IMG/VR virus record: IMGVR_UViG_3300023174_000050
Location: 1 to 64,000 of that record
Origin: a virus
Length of the DNA stretch: 64,000 bases
Direction: 5' to 3' (one strand)
The first letter of the stretch is position 1. Each line of letters opens with the position of its first letter. This document shows, piece by piece, positions 46,558 through 54,138 of this stretch. Position numbers and translations under genes: made by a program. The notes beneath the pieces are model-generated. The model made no database searches, was not told where the DNA came from, and worked only from the letters and a program-made list of their open reading frames with translations.

Positions 46558-46833
46558 ATGCAAAATTCCGAATCTACTCCCTATACTATTAAATACATTG
46601 TGGCTGGCAATTATGAACAATACGAGGACTGGTTGAAACGTAAGAAAGTAGATCCCAGAGCATACCGATACGTAGAAAATAAGTATACACTCACAGGCGC
46701 CGTTAATATCTCTGGCTTTTTTATCGGTACATACCATTATCGTTCGGATATCGACGAGATCTTAATTGCAATCGCCACTTCCAAAAGAACCAAAGAGGAC
46801 AGAGATAACTTTATTAATAAATTTATGATATAA
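46558..46833 (+). CDS. Hypothetical protein
   Basis: The product has 91 residues (YTIKYIVAGNYEQYEDWLKR; then AYRYVENKYTLTGAVNISGF). It resembles a small family often found near nucleotide-processing genes, 'IAGNY.EY..W...', of unknown function. The ATG directly follows the repeat region; I see no good ribosome-binding site except GAGA at 46548, so the start is less sure. Confidence 0.6.
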   Translation: MQNSESTPYTIKYIVAGNYEQYEDWLKRKKVDPRAYRYVENKYTLTGAVNISGFFIGTYHYRSDIDEILIAIATSKRTKEDRDNFINKFMI

Positions 46834-46836
46834 ATA
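46829..46836 (+). promoter_or_regulatory. T4-type late promoter TATAAATA
   Basis: Exact octamer at the end of the previous gene, 23 bases before the exported protein at 46859. Confidence 0.65.
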
Positions 46837-46858
46837 CATAATATAATAAAGGATCAAT

Positions 46859-47176
46859 ATGATTAAAAACCTAATACTTACGGCAGCTATGCTTTTATCT
46901 ACTTCCATATATGCACAGCAGCCAGTAGAGAATAACGATCAAATTCCGGGATTATTTGATCTAAATAAACCAATGAAATGCTTACCCGTAAACAATATGT
47001 TCTTTGTATTACAGAATGAATTCGAAGAAAAGTTATCGTGGATTGGTAAAGTAGATAACACTTCATCTTATATAGCAATGTATAAGAATACTCAAACAGG
47101 CAATTGGACTTTAATACAACATGACAGTGCAGTAGGATGTTTTTTAGGATCTGGAAAAGACTCCACTCCACTTTAA
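46859..47176 (+). CDS. Exported hypothetical protein
   Basis: The product has 105 residues. Residues 1-19 are a clean Sec signal (KNLILTAAMLLSTSIYA, AxA-type cleavage before QQPVE). The mature chain has two Cys (MKCLPV; VGCFLGS) and a beta-rich core. Such small exported proteins occur near late genes in T4-like aquatic phages; role unknown, possibly periplasmic. Preceded by a late promoter. Confidence 0.75.
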   Translation: MIKNLILTAAMLLSTSIYAQQPVENNDQIPGLFDLNKPMKCLPVNNMFFVLQNEFEEKLSWIGKVDNTSSYIAMYKNTQTGNWTLIQHDSAVGCFLGSGKDSTPL

Positions 47177-47190
47177 ATAGAAATTATATT

Positions 47191-47625
47191 ATGTTCATCC
47201 CTGAAAAAGAATACAAACAAATAATCAACAAAACCGTCAATCTCTGTGTTGACGTGTGTCTACGATATAATGACCAAGTCATATTGATCAAACGAAAAGA
47301 AGAACCGTGTAAGGGTGTTTACTGGCCTATAGGTGGTAGAATCCAAAAGGGAGAAACCGCAGAGGCCGCCGCACGCCGAAAGATATCAGAAGAAATCGGA
47401 ATTAAATTCAAGGGTAAACTGATACCTATGGGATATTACGAAGACCATTATACTGAGAACTCATTTCAGAAGAACACTTCGTATTCGACTTTGAGTATTG
47501 TATTTGCTGGAGATTTGGTGGGTCTTCCGAATATCTTACTAGATAGCACTTCTGACGATTTCGGTCTTTTCGACGAATTACCAAAAAGGTTTCGTGTAAA
47601 GATGTTTGAAGGTGTAACTGTATAA
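47191..47625 (+). CDS. Nudix hydrolase, GDP-mannose-hydrolase-like
   Basis: The product has 144 residues from ATG 47191. The Nudix box starts GGRIQKGET, with the glutamate pair in KISEEIG. At the usual RE position the sequence reads RK, a change also seen in the GDP-mannose mannosyl hydrolase subgroup (which has RL). 'YWPIGGRIQKGE' and 'EDHYTENSFQKNTSYST' fit that subgroup. The substrate may be a GDP-sugar rather than an oxidised nucleotide; this is inferred. Confidence 0.82.
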   Translation: MFIPEKEYKQIINKTVNLCVDVCLRYNDQVILIKRKEEPCKGVYWPIGGRIQKGETAEAAARRKISEEIGIKFKGKLIPMGYYEDHYTENSFQKNTSYSTLSIVFAGDLVGLPNILLDSTSDDFGLFDELPKRFRVKMFEGVTV

Positions 47626-47628
47626 ATA
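47621..47628 (+). promoter_or_regulatory. T4-type late promoter TATAAATA
   Basis: Exact octamer overlapping the Nudix stop, 59 bases before the gene at 47688. Confidence 0.65.
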
Positions 47629-47687
47629 TATGTGCGTTTCGGCCGTGACTGGCCGTAGGTAATAAATTAACTGAAAAAGGAAATAGT

Positions 47688-47978
47688 ATGGAAGTTTTAT
47701 TAGTAGTTGCGATTGTAGGTATCTTGGCATATATTGTATATGCTAGGTTGAATAGAGAAAATGCTGATGGTTCGCATCCCCTAGATGCTGTTACTATCGC
47801 AAAGGTTGAGGAAACAGCAGTTAAGACTGTTGCTGAGGTCAAAGCAGCCGAGGCTAAAGTTGAGAAAGAAATTGTTGCTGTTCTTGACGTAAATAAAGAC
47901 GGTAAGGTTAATGTTGACGATGTTAAAGAAGTCGTTAAGAAAACCAAAACTGCCGTTAAGAAAAAAACAGCAAAGTAA
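47688..47978 (+). CDS. Membrane protein with EF-hand-like loop
   Basis: The product has 96 residues: a hydrophobic segment at ~2-20 (EVLLVVAIVGILAYIVYARL), a helical Ala/Glu/Lys stalk, and a calcium-loop-like DVNKDGKVNVDDVKEV at ~67-82, followed by a basic tail of Lys/Thr repeats. The loop matches the dockerin/EF-hand pattern D-x-N-x-D-G-x-V. Late promoter upstream. Role unknown; a calcium-dependent envelope protein is conceivable. Confidence 0.75.
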   Translation: MEVLLVVAIVGILAYIVYARLNRENADGSHPLDAVTIAKVEETAVKTVAEVKAAEAKVEKEIVAVLDVNKDGKVNVDDVKEVVKKTKTAVKKKTAK

Positions 47979-48051
47979 TTTTACGAATCTGATTTGACCA
48001 TAATTTTATTATTTTATATGATAAACATAATAACTATAAAAGGAGTAAGTT

Positions 48052-48471
48052 ATGGCAGATTGGGACTCTCACGCAGCTGAGGAAAAGAAGAATCCTACAC
48101 CATTCAATCAAAATGCAATTCCACCTGCAGGCTATGTATCAGGTAATCCTGAGATGCTCAAAAGCGGTGGCGGTGCATTAAGTGCAGGTGGTGAATCGAC
48201 AGTAGCATTAGATAAAGATGCAACCGATTGGATCAATAAGAAAATGCGACCTATGATGGGTTGGATTTATATGTTGACTTGTACTTGTGACTTTGTATTA
48301 TTTCCAATTTTATGGTCTATGCTACAAGCATTAAGTGCAGGTGCAGTTACAAACCAATGGCAACCCTTAACACTACAAGGTGCCGGGTTATATCATATAG
48401 CAATGGGTGCCGTTCTTGGTATTGCTGCTTATGGTAGAACTAAGGAAAAAGTAGCAGGCGTTGCAAGCTAA
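48052..48471 (+). CDS. Putative holin
   Basis: The product has 139 residues. The N-terminal ~60 are polar. The block WINKKMRPMMGWIYMLTCTC followed by 'DFVLFPILWSMLQ' and 'ALSAGAV...LQGAGLYHIAMGAVLGIAAYG' contains two or three membrane segments, a pattern typical of the 3-TM holin-type family found in aquatic phages. It starts behind AAAAGGAG and ends in a strong hairpin-promoter boundary. Confidence 0.7.
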   Translation: MADWDSHAAEEKKNPTPFNQNAIPPAGYVSGNPEMLKSGGGALSAGGESTVALDKDATDWINKKMRPMMGWIYMLTCTCDFVLFPILWSMLQALSAGAVTNQWQPLTLQGAGLYHIAMGAVLGIAAYGRTKEKVAGVAS

Positions 48472-48473
48472 AC

Positions 48474-48499
48474 AAATGGTGGGGCAATCCCACCATTTT
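48474..48499 (+). terminator. Intrinsic terminator
   Basis: Ten-base-pair stem AAATGGTGGG (48474-48483) / CCCACCATTT (48489-48498) with a 5-base loop and trailing T's, just after the holin-like gene and immediately before the next promoter. Confidence 0.88.
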
Positions 48500-48501
48500 A
48501 A

Positions 48502-48530
48502 TTGACATCTATATCAATAGGTGTTATAAT
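48502..48530 (+). promoter_or_regulatory. Sigma70-type phage promoter
   Basis: TTGACA 48502-48507, 17-base spacer with ATCAATAGGTGT, TATAAT 48525-48530, extended -10. Confidence 0.92.
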
Positions 48531-48555
48531 CATTTTTTATATTTTAGGAGTTGAT

Positions 48556-48720
48556 ATGGCTAATCATAAAGAACGCGATCCAAATACCACCAAATCTGGT
48601 AAACCAAAACTACATTCAAAGCCTTTAGCAGAACTTCAGGCTATGGTGAAGTCTGCAAGACCAAAAAATGTACTTTCAATCAATAAAGCAATAATGAAAA
48701 AAGTTGGCAGAGGTCGTTAA
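48556..48720 (+). CDS. Small basic protein
   Basis: The product has 54 residues from ATG 48556 behind AGGAG; a longer in-frame reading would extend into the promoter. It is very basic (GKPKLHSKPLAELQAMVKSA) with a helical core, and may bind nucleic acid. Its stop overlaps the next ATG. Confidence 0.65.
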   Translation: MANHKERDPNTTKSGKPKLHSKPLAELQAMVKSARPKNVLSINKAIMKKVGRGR

Positions 48721-49820
48721 TGACAATAACCTATAGTATGCCGCCACCTAGCGACTTATTTCAAAATTATCTTAACGATGCAAACAACAATGCCAATCAG
48801 TTAGCACAGTATGTAAATGCTACAAGCGGCATTACGCAAAACGAAGCTAATTTTAATATGGTGCGATTTAAAAATCATCGTAATCGAGCATTGCGGCAAA
48901 ATTTTAAAAATAAATTTTCAGGAAAAATCTATCTAACTGATCATATTTTCCATGCAGTTAGATATACCCCGCCAAACGCAAAGATTGAATTCTTTAATAT
49001 GCAAAAAGCGCCGGAAATTTTTCATAATTCCATTGTTGTACTAAGTAATAACAATGTTTATGTGGATAACAGATTAGAAAAATATGTAAACTTGTTTTTA
49101 AATTCGGAAAGCTCTATTTTTGTCATATGGGATTTTGACAATCACCATTGGTTAGCACTTTCTGGAGCATTGGCAGCATTATCAGATTTATATGTACCTA
49201 CACACAGTGATAATTTAGAAGGTTTATCTAGATTTAATAATATAATGGCAGGTCCAGTTAGTTCTGGAACTATACAATGGACAAAACAATACATATTGGA
49301 TAATAATACCATTGTTACTAATACTGTAAGAACAAATGATCCATTAGGTACACATATTGAATATCCTCAATTTATTAATAGACAAAAAACGTTACAAATA
49401 TTACATAAGACTCTTTCTAGTGTAAAATTAGTGGATGGTTCTTATCATGATCGAGATATGTTGGATCGTTTTACAGAATGGTGTAGTCATAAATCACATT
49501 GGATCGTACCTGTTCTTAATGATGCCCCAATTAGAATATTTGACTCACTAATTACTGGCGGAGTTCCTATTATTCCAAGAGCATTAAAATATCATAAGGA
49601 TATTGTTAATATTTGGGATCATGTTTTATTTTATGATTATGAAGATATTCACAATCCTATTCCTATTACCGAAGCAGCCAATCGAAAATTTGATTCTGAA
49701 GGATTACAAGGTATTATGAATAGACAATCTATCGTTATGAACAATTATCATGTGGACAATCGTGTCCAAACTATTTTGAAAGCAGTACAAGATGAATTCG
49801 ATATCCCAGGATTGGTATAA
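48720..49820 (+). CDS. Glycosyltransferase-like protein
   Basis: The product has 366 residues. Two blocks, 'ESSIFVIWDFDNHHWLALSG' and 'WIVPVLNDAPIRIFDSLITG' then GVPIIP, fit the C-terminal half of a GT-B-type transferase, where a phosphate-binding loop precedes a GVPII/P motif. No classical GT1 or GT4 EX7E motif is visible, so the assignment is tentative. It could glycosylate DNA, virion or envelope. It overlaps its neighbours at both ends. Confidence 0.55.
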   Translation: MTITYSMPPPSDLFQNYLNDANNNANQLAQYVNATSGITQNEANFNMVRFKNHRNRALRQNFKNKFSGKIYLTDHIFHAVRYTPPNAKIEFFNMQKAPEIFHNSIVVLSNNNVYVDNRLEKYVNLFLNSESSIFVIWDFDNHHWLALSGALAALSDLYVPTHSDNLEGLSRFNNIMAGPVSSGTIQWTKQYILDNNTIVTNTVRTNDPLGTHIEYPQFINRQKTLQILHKTLSSVKLVDGSYHDRDMLDRFTEWCSHKSHWIVPVLNDAPIRIFDSLITGGVPIIPRALKYHKDIVNIWDHVLFYDYEDIHNPIPITEAANRKFDSEGLQGIMNRQSIVMNNYHVDNRVQTILKAVQDEFDIPGLV

Positions 49821-50097
49821 AAATACTAACCCAGAAGAACAAAAAATATTTCGAGAATGGTTGCAGGGTCTGTTGAAAACGGAAACTGTTTGCTTGACTT
49901 TTCGGAAGAAAGATGATACAATAAGGGAAATGAAGTGTACCTTAATTGAATCTAAACTACCCCCAATCGAAAAGAAGACGGATCGTGTCCGAAAAGACAA
50001 TGATGACGTCATTTCTGTGTTCGATCTTGAAAAGAACGAATGGCGTTCTTGTAGGTATGATTCGATTAATCAAATTAATTTTACCCTTGGAGCATAA
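49792..50097 (+). CDS. SH3-fold hypothetical protein (DUF2693-like)
   Basis: The product has 101 residues. 'DVISVFDLEKNEWRSCRYDS' and 'VCLTFRKKDDTIREMKCTL' match the small SH3-barrel proteins of T4-like phages often annotated as DUF2693, function unknown. It overlaps the previous gene by 29 bases. A promoter-like sequence (TTGACT-17-TACAAT) lies inside it at 49894-49922, and an internal in-frame ATG at 49930 follows. Confidence 0.75.
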   Translation: MNSISQDWYKNTNPEEQKIFREWLQGLLKTETVCLTFRKKDDTIREMKCTLIESKLPPIEKKTDRVRKDNDDVISVFDLEKNEWRSCRYDSINQINFTLGA

Positions 50098-51222
50098 ATG
50101 GCAACAAAACGTGAACATGATGCAAGTAAGATTATAAATTCAGAGCCTTTGGTTTCTAAACTTGATCCTACGTCTGATAATTATACTATCACATTGATGA
50201 GAATTAATAATTGGTATAGTGCAGAAAAAACTCGTGCGGATTCCTACAAATATTATGTTCAGTATGTTAAAAAGAATCGACCAGCAGATGTAAAATATTT
50301 TGCCGAGGTCGAAGAGAAGGATGTTCATATTACGTATGGTTGGATGGCACGTATGTTACTTCAAGGTGCTACTATATCTGACCAACATATCAAAGCATTT
50401 GATAAAAATTTAACCGATTTAATTGATTTGGGCAAAGCAAGATTATTAGCAAAAGAAACAGTAGTTAAGGTTGCAGTAGCAACATCTACAGTTAAACGAG
50501 TTTCCATACAAGATGCTATGAAAGAAAAAGCATCTGAGTATATTGGTGAGCTTGAAGGTGCAGTTGATGAATTTTGTGTAAAAGATGCCGAATTTAATCT
50601 TTATAACCATTTAAAAAGTAATCAAATTCCAGCGCCGTATACTTCGGATGTTAAAGTATGGGCACAAAAGAAACTTAGTCAGTGGCAAGAGGTTGCAGAA
50701 ACAAAAGATTCGCAAGTTGTCGAAGGATATTCCAATTTTCCGAAAAGAAAGATTACAAAGATTGTAAAAATGTTTGAATCCTTTATCGACGATTGTGACA
50801 AATATGGACAGTTTAAGAAAGCAAATCGTAAGCCAAGAGCAACTAGAGAAAAACCTGCAATTACACAAATTAAGAGTTTGAAATATAAACTTAAAGATGA
50901 TGAATTAGGTATTACATCTGCAAAAGCTTTTGATCTTGTAGGTGCAGAACAAGTATGGTTATTTAACACCAAAACTCGTAAACTCGCAGTATATACATCC
51001 GAGTCCACAAAAGGAATGACTGTTAAAGGCACAACTTTACAGAATTGGTCTCCAGAAAAATCTAAACAAAAGACTTTGCGTAAACCCGAAGAACAAATTA
51101 AGGATTTGATGGCATCTGGTAAAGTTAAGTTAAGAACTTTCCTAGATAGTATTAAATCTAAGGAACAGGCTGTCAATGGTAGGATAAATATAGATACAAT
51201 CATCCTAAAAATTACGAGGTAA
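50098..51222 (+). CDS. Conserved hypothetical protein of T4-like phages
   Basis: The product has 374 residues, helical and Lys-rich. The blocks LMRINNWYSAEKTRADSYKY, FPKRKITKIVKMFESFIDDC and SLKYKLKDDELGITSAKAFD are the kind of large conserved protein present in many T4-like aquatic phages, function unknown. The N-terminal half includes a Tyr-rich helical stretch; no enzymatic motif is visible. ATG follows the previous stop by one base. Confidence 0.75.
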   Translation: MATKREHDASKIINSEPLVSKLDPTSDNYTITLMRINNWYSAEKTRADSYKYYVQYVKKNRPADVKYFAEVEEKDVHITYGWMARMLLQGATISDQHIKAFDKNLTDLIDLGKARLLAKETVVKVAVATSTVKRVSIQDAMKEKASEYIGELEGAVDEFCVKDAEFNLYNHLKSNQIPAPYTSDVKVWAQKKLSQWQEVAETKDSQVVEGYSNFPKRKITKIVKMFESFIDDCDKYGQFKKANRKPRATREKPAITQIKSLKYKLKDDELGITSAKAFDLVGAEQVWLFNTKTRKLAVYTSESTKGMTVKGTTLQNWSPEKSKQKTLRKPEEQIKDLMASGKVKLRTFLDSIKSKEQAVNGRINIDTIILKITR

Positions 51223-51226
51223 CCAT

Positions 51227-52213
51227 ATGGCAGGAATAAGTTTAAGTTATTGTCAACTAATTAAAATAGTATTGTCTCAAATTGGAGGCAATCCTTTACA
51301 GCAAACATATACTCAGTTAAGTCAGGGGTCAAGACAGGTTATTGTGGGTACAGGCATTCCTGATGGACTGGCTGAGGTAAGAAATGCGATTGAAACTATA
51401 ACAACTGCAATTAATACAGCATCTGCGGCAATATCATCTGCACAAGATTATATTGAGGCCGTCAATTCACAACTTTATGTTAATCCAATTGGTGCAGCTG
51501 AAAGTTTAGCAAATACTGCAATACTATTTAAACTGGTTCCTGTAAATACGAGAATTGGTGTGGTAAATGCATACATATCTAATCCTAATGCCAACCCTTC
51601 TTTCTCAGTAACATCGCCTTATACCACAGCATCTGAGGAATTGACTGCTTTGGGACAACAAAAATTATTATTGGATCAGGCGGGAGCCGAACTTGCACAG
51701 TTTAAAACTTATACTGATAGATTAGCAGGCACCTCTACTTTATCCGGGGCGGAAGCTGCGGGAGGTTGTTCTTTGCAAGATTTATTGGGGAATGGGTGTA
51801 AGCCAAATGATGCTGTTCCGGATGTAGATTTAAAAGCCCTAATAGAAGGACTTAAACAAGGCGATTTAATTAAGGCAATTGCAAGGCAAATACAATTGGC
51901 AACAAGTTATGATCAATACAGTACAGCATTAACAAATTTAAAAAATACTGTAAAGAATTTTAATGACTTATTTAATATTCGTATTAATAAGGCTGCTATA
52001 CGAGCTGCACTATTAGCTCAAATAAATCAAATTGTATATAATCTTTTATCAGGTTGTTCTGGGGAAGTATTAGATTTAACTTTGACAGATAATACTAAAA
52101 GTTTAATTGCTCCGTATGTGGCAATATTAGAATCACAAAGAGAAGGAACTGCGTATATAGATCCTAACGGAAATGTAGTAACAGTAACGAATACAACAGT
52201 TAGTTTAACGTAA
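51227..52213 (+). CDS. Virion-type protein, beta/helical
   Basis: The product has 328 residues, rich in Ala, Thr, Asn and Gln: long amphipathic helices (AEVRNAIETITTAINTASAA; LTALGQQKLLLDQAGAELAQ) and a Cys-rich middle (AAGGCSLQDLLGNGCKPND). Composition suggests a coiled structural or tail protein. Behind CGAGG with a clear start. No family recognised. Confidence 0.65.
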   Translation: MAGISLSYCQLIKIVLSQIGGNPLQQTYTQLSQGSRQVIVGTGIPDGLAEVRNAIETITTAINTASAAISSAQDYIEAVNSQLYVNPIGAAESLANTAILFKLVPVNTRIGVVNAYISNPNANPSFSVTSPYTTASEELTALGQQKLLLDQAGAELAQFKTYTDRLAGTSTLSGAEAAGGCSLQDLLGNGCKPNDAVPDVDLKALIEGLKQGDLIKAIARQIQLATSYDQYSTALTNLKNTVKNFNDLFNIRINKAAIRAALLAQINQIVYNLLSGCSGEVLDLTLTDNTKSLIAPYVAILESQREGTAYIDPNGNVVTVTNTTVSLT

Positions 52214-52222
52214 AGACATATC

Positions 52223-53104
52223 ATGATAGTAGTTGACTTTAATCAAACCGCCATTTCTAATTTAATGGCGGAAGTGGGTGGCCGAAACGATATTGAAATT
52301 CAAGTGCCGCTACTTCGGCATATGATTTTAAATTCTATTCGAGGATATAAACAAAAATTTGGCAAAGAATTTGGTGAGATTGTTATCGCATGCGACAATC
52401 AAACATACTGGCGCAGAGAATATTTCCAATACTACAAGGCAGGTCGCAAAAAAGCTAGAGAAGAATCTGGCTTTGATTGGAAAACAATTTTTGAGGCATT
52501 AAATCTTATTAGAAGTGAGATTGAATTATTCTTTCCATATAAAGTTATAAATGTCCCAGGTGCAGAAGCCGATGATATTATTGCAGTATTGGCAGAGTGG
52601 TCTCAAACCAATGACACAAGCAGTGTTCTATTTGATGAACCTAAACCATTCCTTGTACTTTCAGGAGATCATGACTTTATTCAATTACAAAAGTATAGTA
52701 ATATAAAACAATTTTCCCCGGTGCAGAAAAAGTATGTTAAACCCGACATTAGCCCGGAAAAATACAGTTTTGAGCATATTATTCGAGGGGACAAGGGAGA
52801 CGGTGTTCCCAATGTATTGTCTGCAGATGATAGCATAGTAACAGGTACAAGACAAAAGCCAATCCGTCAAGATAAAATCGATACTTGGTATAAAGATTTT
52901 GATACTATGCCGCAGGATGCAGAATTTAAACGTAATTATGAACGAAACAAAGTATTAGTTAGTTTTGATTCTATTCCTGCACATATTAAAGAATCGATTA
53001 TAAATACCTATGAGGAAAAGCCAATGAAGGATAAAAGTAAGTTGTTGGATTTTTTTGTTGAACATAAAATGAAGAATATGCTAGAAGTAATAGAGGAATT
53101 TTAA
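52223..53104 (+). CDS. rnh: RNase H / 5' nuclease, T4 rnh-like
   Basis: The product has 293 residues and resembles T4 RNase H, the FEN-1-like 5'-3' nuclease that removes RNA primers. Visible metal-site segments are the N-terminal MIVVDFNQTAISNL, IVIACDNQTYWRREYF, the paired acid block GAEADDIIAVLAE, LVLSGDHDFIQLQ and IIRGDKGDGVPNV. It lies next to dsbA and ligase, as expected for the lagging-strand replication module. Confidence 0.95.
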   Translation: MIVVDFNQTAISNLMAEVGGRNDIEIQVPLLRHMILNSIRGYKQKFGKEFGEIVIACDNQTYWRREYFQYYKAGRKKAREESGFDWKTIFEALNLIRSEIELFFPYKVINVPGAEADDIIAVLAEWSQTNDTSSVLFDEPKPFLVLSGDHDFIQLQKYSNIKQFSPVQKKYVKPDISPEKYSFEHIIRGDKGDGVPNVLSADDSIVTGTRQKPIRQDKIDTWYKDFDTMPQDAEFKRNYERNKVLVSFDSIPAHIKESIINTYEEKPMKDKSKLLDFFVEHKMKNMLEVIEEF

Positions 53105-53105
53105 A

Positions 53106-53588
53106 ATGAAAACTACTATCCCACAAATATTTGATGAAGTTGAAAAAGCATCCAATAAAGAAACCAAAATTAAAGTATTAAGGGCATACGACCACCCAAT
53201 CCTAAAAGGTATGTTACAAATTAATTTTGACCCAAATGTAAAAATAGATTTGCCTGAGGGCGAACCGCCATTTAAGAAAGATACATCCATTCCTACAGGA
53301 TATTCTGAAACTAATTTATTTGCAGAATTTAGACGTATGTATATTTGGCTTGAACCAAATGTTAATTTAACTAGATTTAGAAAAGAACAACTTTTTGTAC
53401 AAATGTTAGAAGGAATACATTGGACAGAAGCAGAAGCAATTTGTTTGGCTAAAGATAAAAAATTACAAACTAAATATAAGTCTTTGAAAGAAGATCTTGT
53501 GCGGGAAGCATTCCCAGGATTACTACCAGAAAAGAAAAAGGTTGAGGCAACTAAACCAAAAAAGGATACGTCTTTGAACGCATCCTGA
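53106..53588 (+). CDS. Conserved phage protein (DUF6433-like), zero-frame product
   Basis: The product has 160 residues when read in the zero frame. It matches a family common in T4-like phages (IPQIFDEVEKASNKETKIKV; LPEGEPPFKKDTS; RRMYIWLEPNVNLTRFRKEQ; LVREAFPGLLPEK), annotated DUF6433 in my recollection, and it sits between rnh and dsbA. Function unknown; the neighbourhood suggests replication or late transcription. Near its end lies an apparent -1 frameshift signal that would replace the last seven residues with 51 others. Confidence 0.85.
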   Translation: MKTTIPQIFDEVEKASNKETKIKVLRAYDHPILKGMLQINFDPNVKIDLPEGEPPFKKDTSIPTGYSETNLFAEFRRMYIWLEPNVNLTRFRKEQLFVQMLEGIHWTEAEAICLAKDKKLQTKYKSLKEDLVREAFPGLLPEKKKVEATKPKKDTSLNAS

Positions 53589-53601
53589 CCTGGTTCAAAG
53601 A
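53544..53601 (+). promoter_or_regulatory. Programmed -1 ribosomal frameshift signal, dnaX-like
   Basis: Three parts are visible. GAGG (53544-53547) is a Shine-Dalgarno-like stimulator, 10 bases upstream of the slippery heptamer A AAA AAG (53558-53564), which is in the correct zero-frame register. After a 6-base spacer, TCTTTGAAC (53571-53579) pairs perfectly with GTTCAAAGA (53593-53601) around a 13-base loop holding the zero-frame TGA. The same element order, heptamer and distance are known from bacterial dnaX. Confidence 0.8.
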
Positions 53602-53719
53602 TAAACCAGAACAAGAAGAAAAAGAAAAATGGTCAGAACTAGGGGCACTGCCTCCCGATCCTGTACATGATAGCCGTTTATTTTTGAATCATCAATACAG
53701 AGCATTTGACAAGAAGTAA
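53564..53719 (+). CDS. -1 frame extension of the DUF6433-like protein
   Basis: The frame opens after an in-frame TAA (53552-53554) and has no ATG, GTG or TTG start, yet encodes a plausible 51-residue segment: GYVFERILTWFKDKPEQEEK then WSELGALPPDPVHD and FLNHQYRAFDKK. With a frameshift at 53558-53564 the product would be 204 residues (153 zero-frame plus 51). The strong signal and the good coding look of the extension support translation. The stop overlaps the next promoter. Confidence 0.75.
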   Translation, partial: GYVFERILTWFKDKPEQEEKEKWSELGALPPDPVHDSRLFLNHQYRAFDKK

Positions 53720-53734
53720 AAAAGGTGTTATAAT
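53706..53734 (+). promoter_or_regulatory. Sigma70-type phage promoter
   Basis: TTGACA 53706-53711, 17-base spacer with AAAAAAGGTGT, TATAAT 53729-53734, extended -10. It serves the genes at 53758-55379. Confidence 0.92.
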
Positions 53735-53757
53735 TAATTTATATTAATGGAGTTACT

Positions 53758-54138
53758 ATGAGTATGCATCTTGAGGGTCCTTGGTTATCATCTTTGGGCA
53801 AAAAACGAAAAAAACAAAAGTTTCGTAATGCTGAAGAAGCAAAACGTCATCGAGAATTAACCGCCCAATGGGAAAAAATGGTTAATGACTACGGCACCAA
53901 TAAAACACAAAAAACAAAACAAGAATCTTTACAGTATTCGTTATCCGTCCCTGCAGGTAGGATTACTAATACACATATTAAAAGTTTAGACACGGGTCAT
54001 ACTGGAGCAGTGGCGAGTAAAGCCATTCCTCAATATACAGGAACAAAGATGTTAGGAATTGGCACTATGCACAAATCTAATGCGGTTCCGATATTTACAG
54101 ATGAAGAAGCAAAATCTATTTCAAGCATGAGGCGTTAA
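53758..54138 (+). CDS. Conserved hypothetical protein
   Basis: The product has 126 residues. 'HLEGPWLSSLGKKRKKQKFR' then NAEEAKRHRELTAQWEKM is a very recurrent N-terminus in phage genomes; the C-terminal half has SVPAGRITNTHIKSLDTGHT and a conserved HKSNAVPIFTDEEAKSI. Function unknown. It shares one base with the next gene. Confidence 0.8.
   Translation: MSMHLEGPWLSSLGKKRKKQKFRNAEEAKRHRELTAQWEKMVNDYGTNKTQKTKQESLQYSLSVPAGRITNTHIKSLDTGHTGAVASKAIPQYTGTKMLGIGTMHKSNAVPIFTDEEAKSISSMRR

Noticed and set aside
48502-48555. Upstream extension of the gene at 48556
   Set aside because: It would read through the promoter; the start at 48556 has a clear AGGAG.
53564-53719. A separate downstream gene starting at a non-standard codon
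   Set aside because: No ATG, GTG or TTG occurs in the frame after its last stop, and the nearby AAGGA is too far from CTG/ATC candidates. The complete frameshift signal is a simpler explanation, though a rare start is not excluded.
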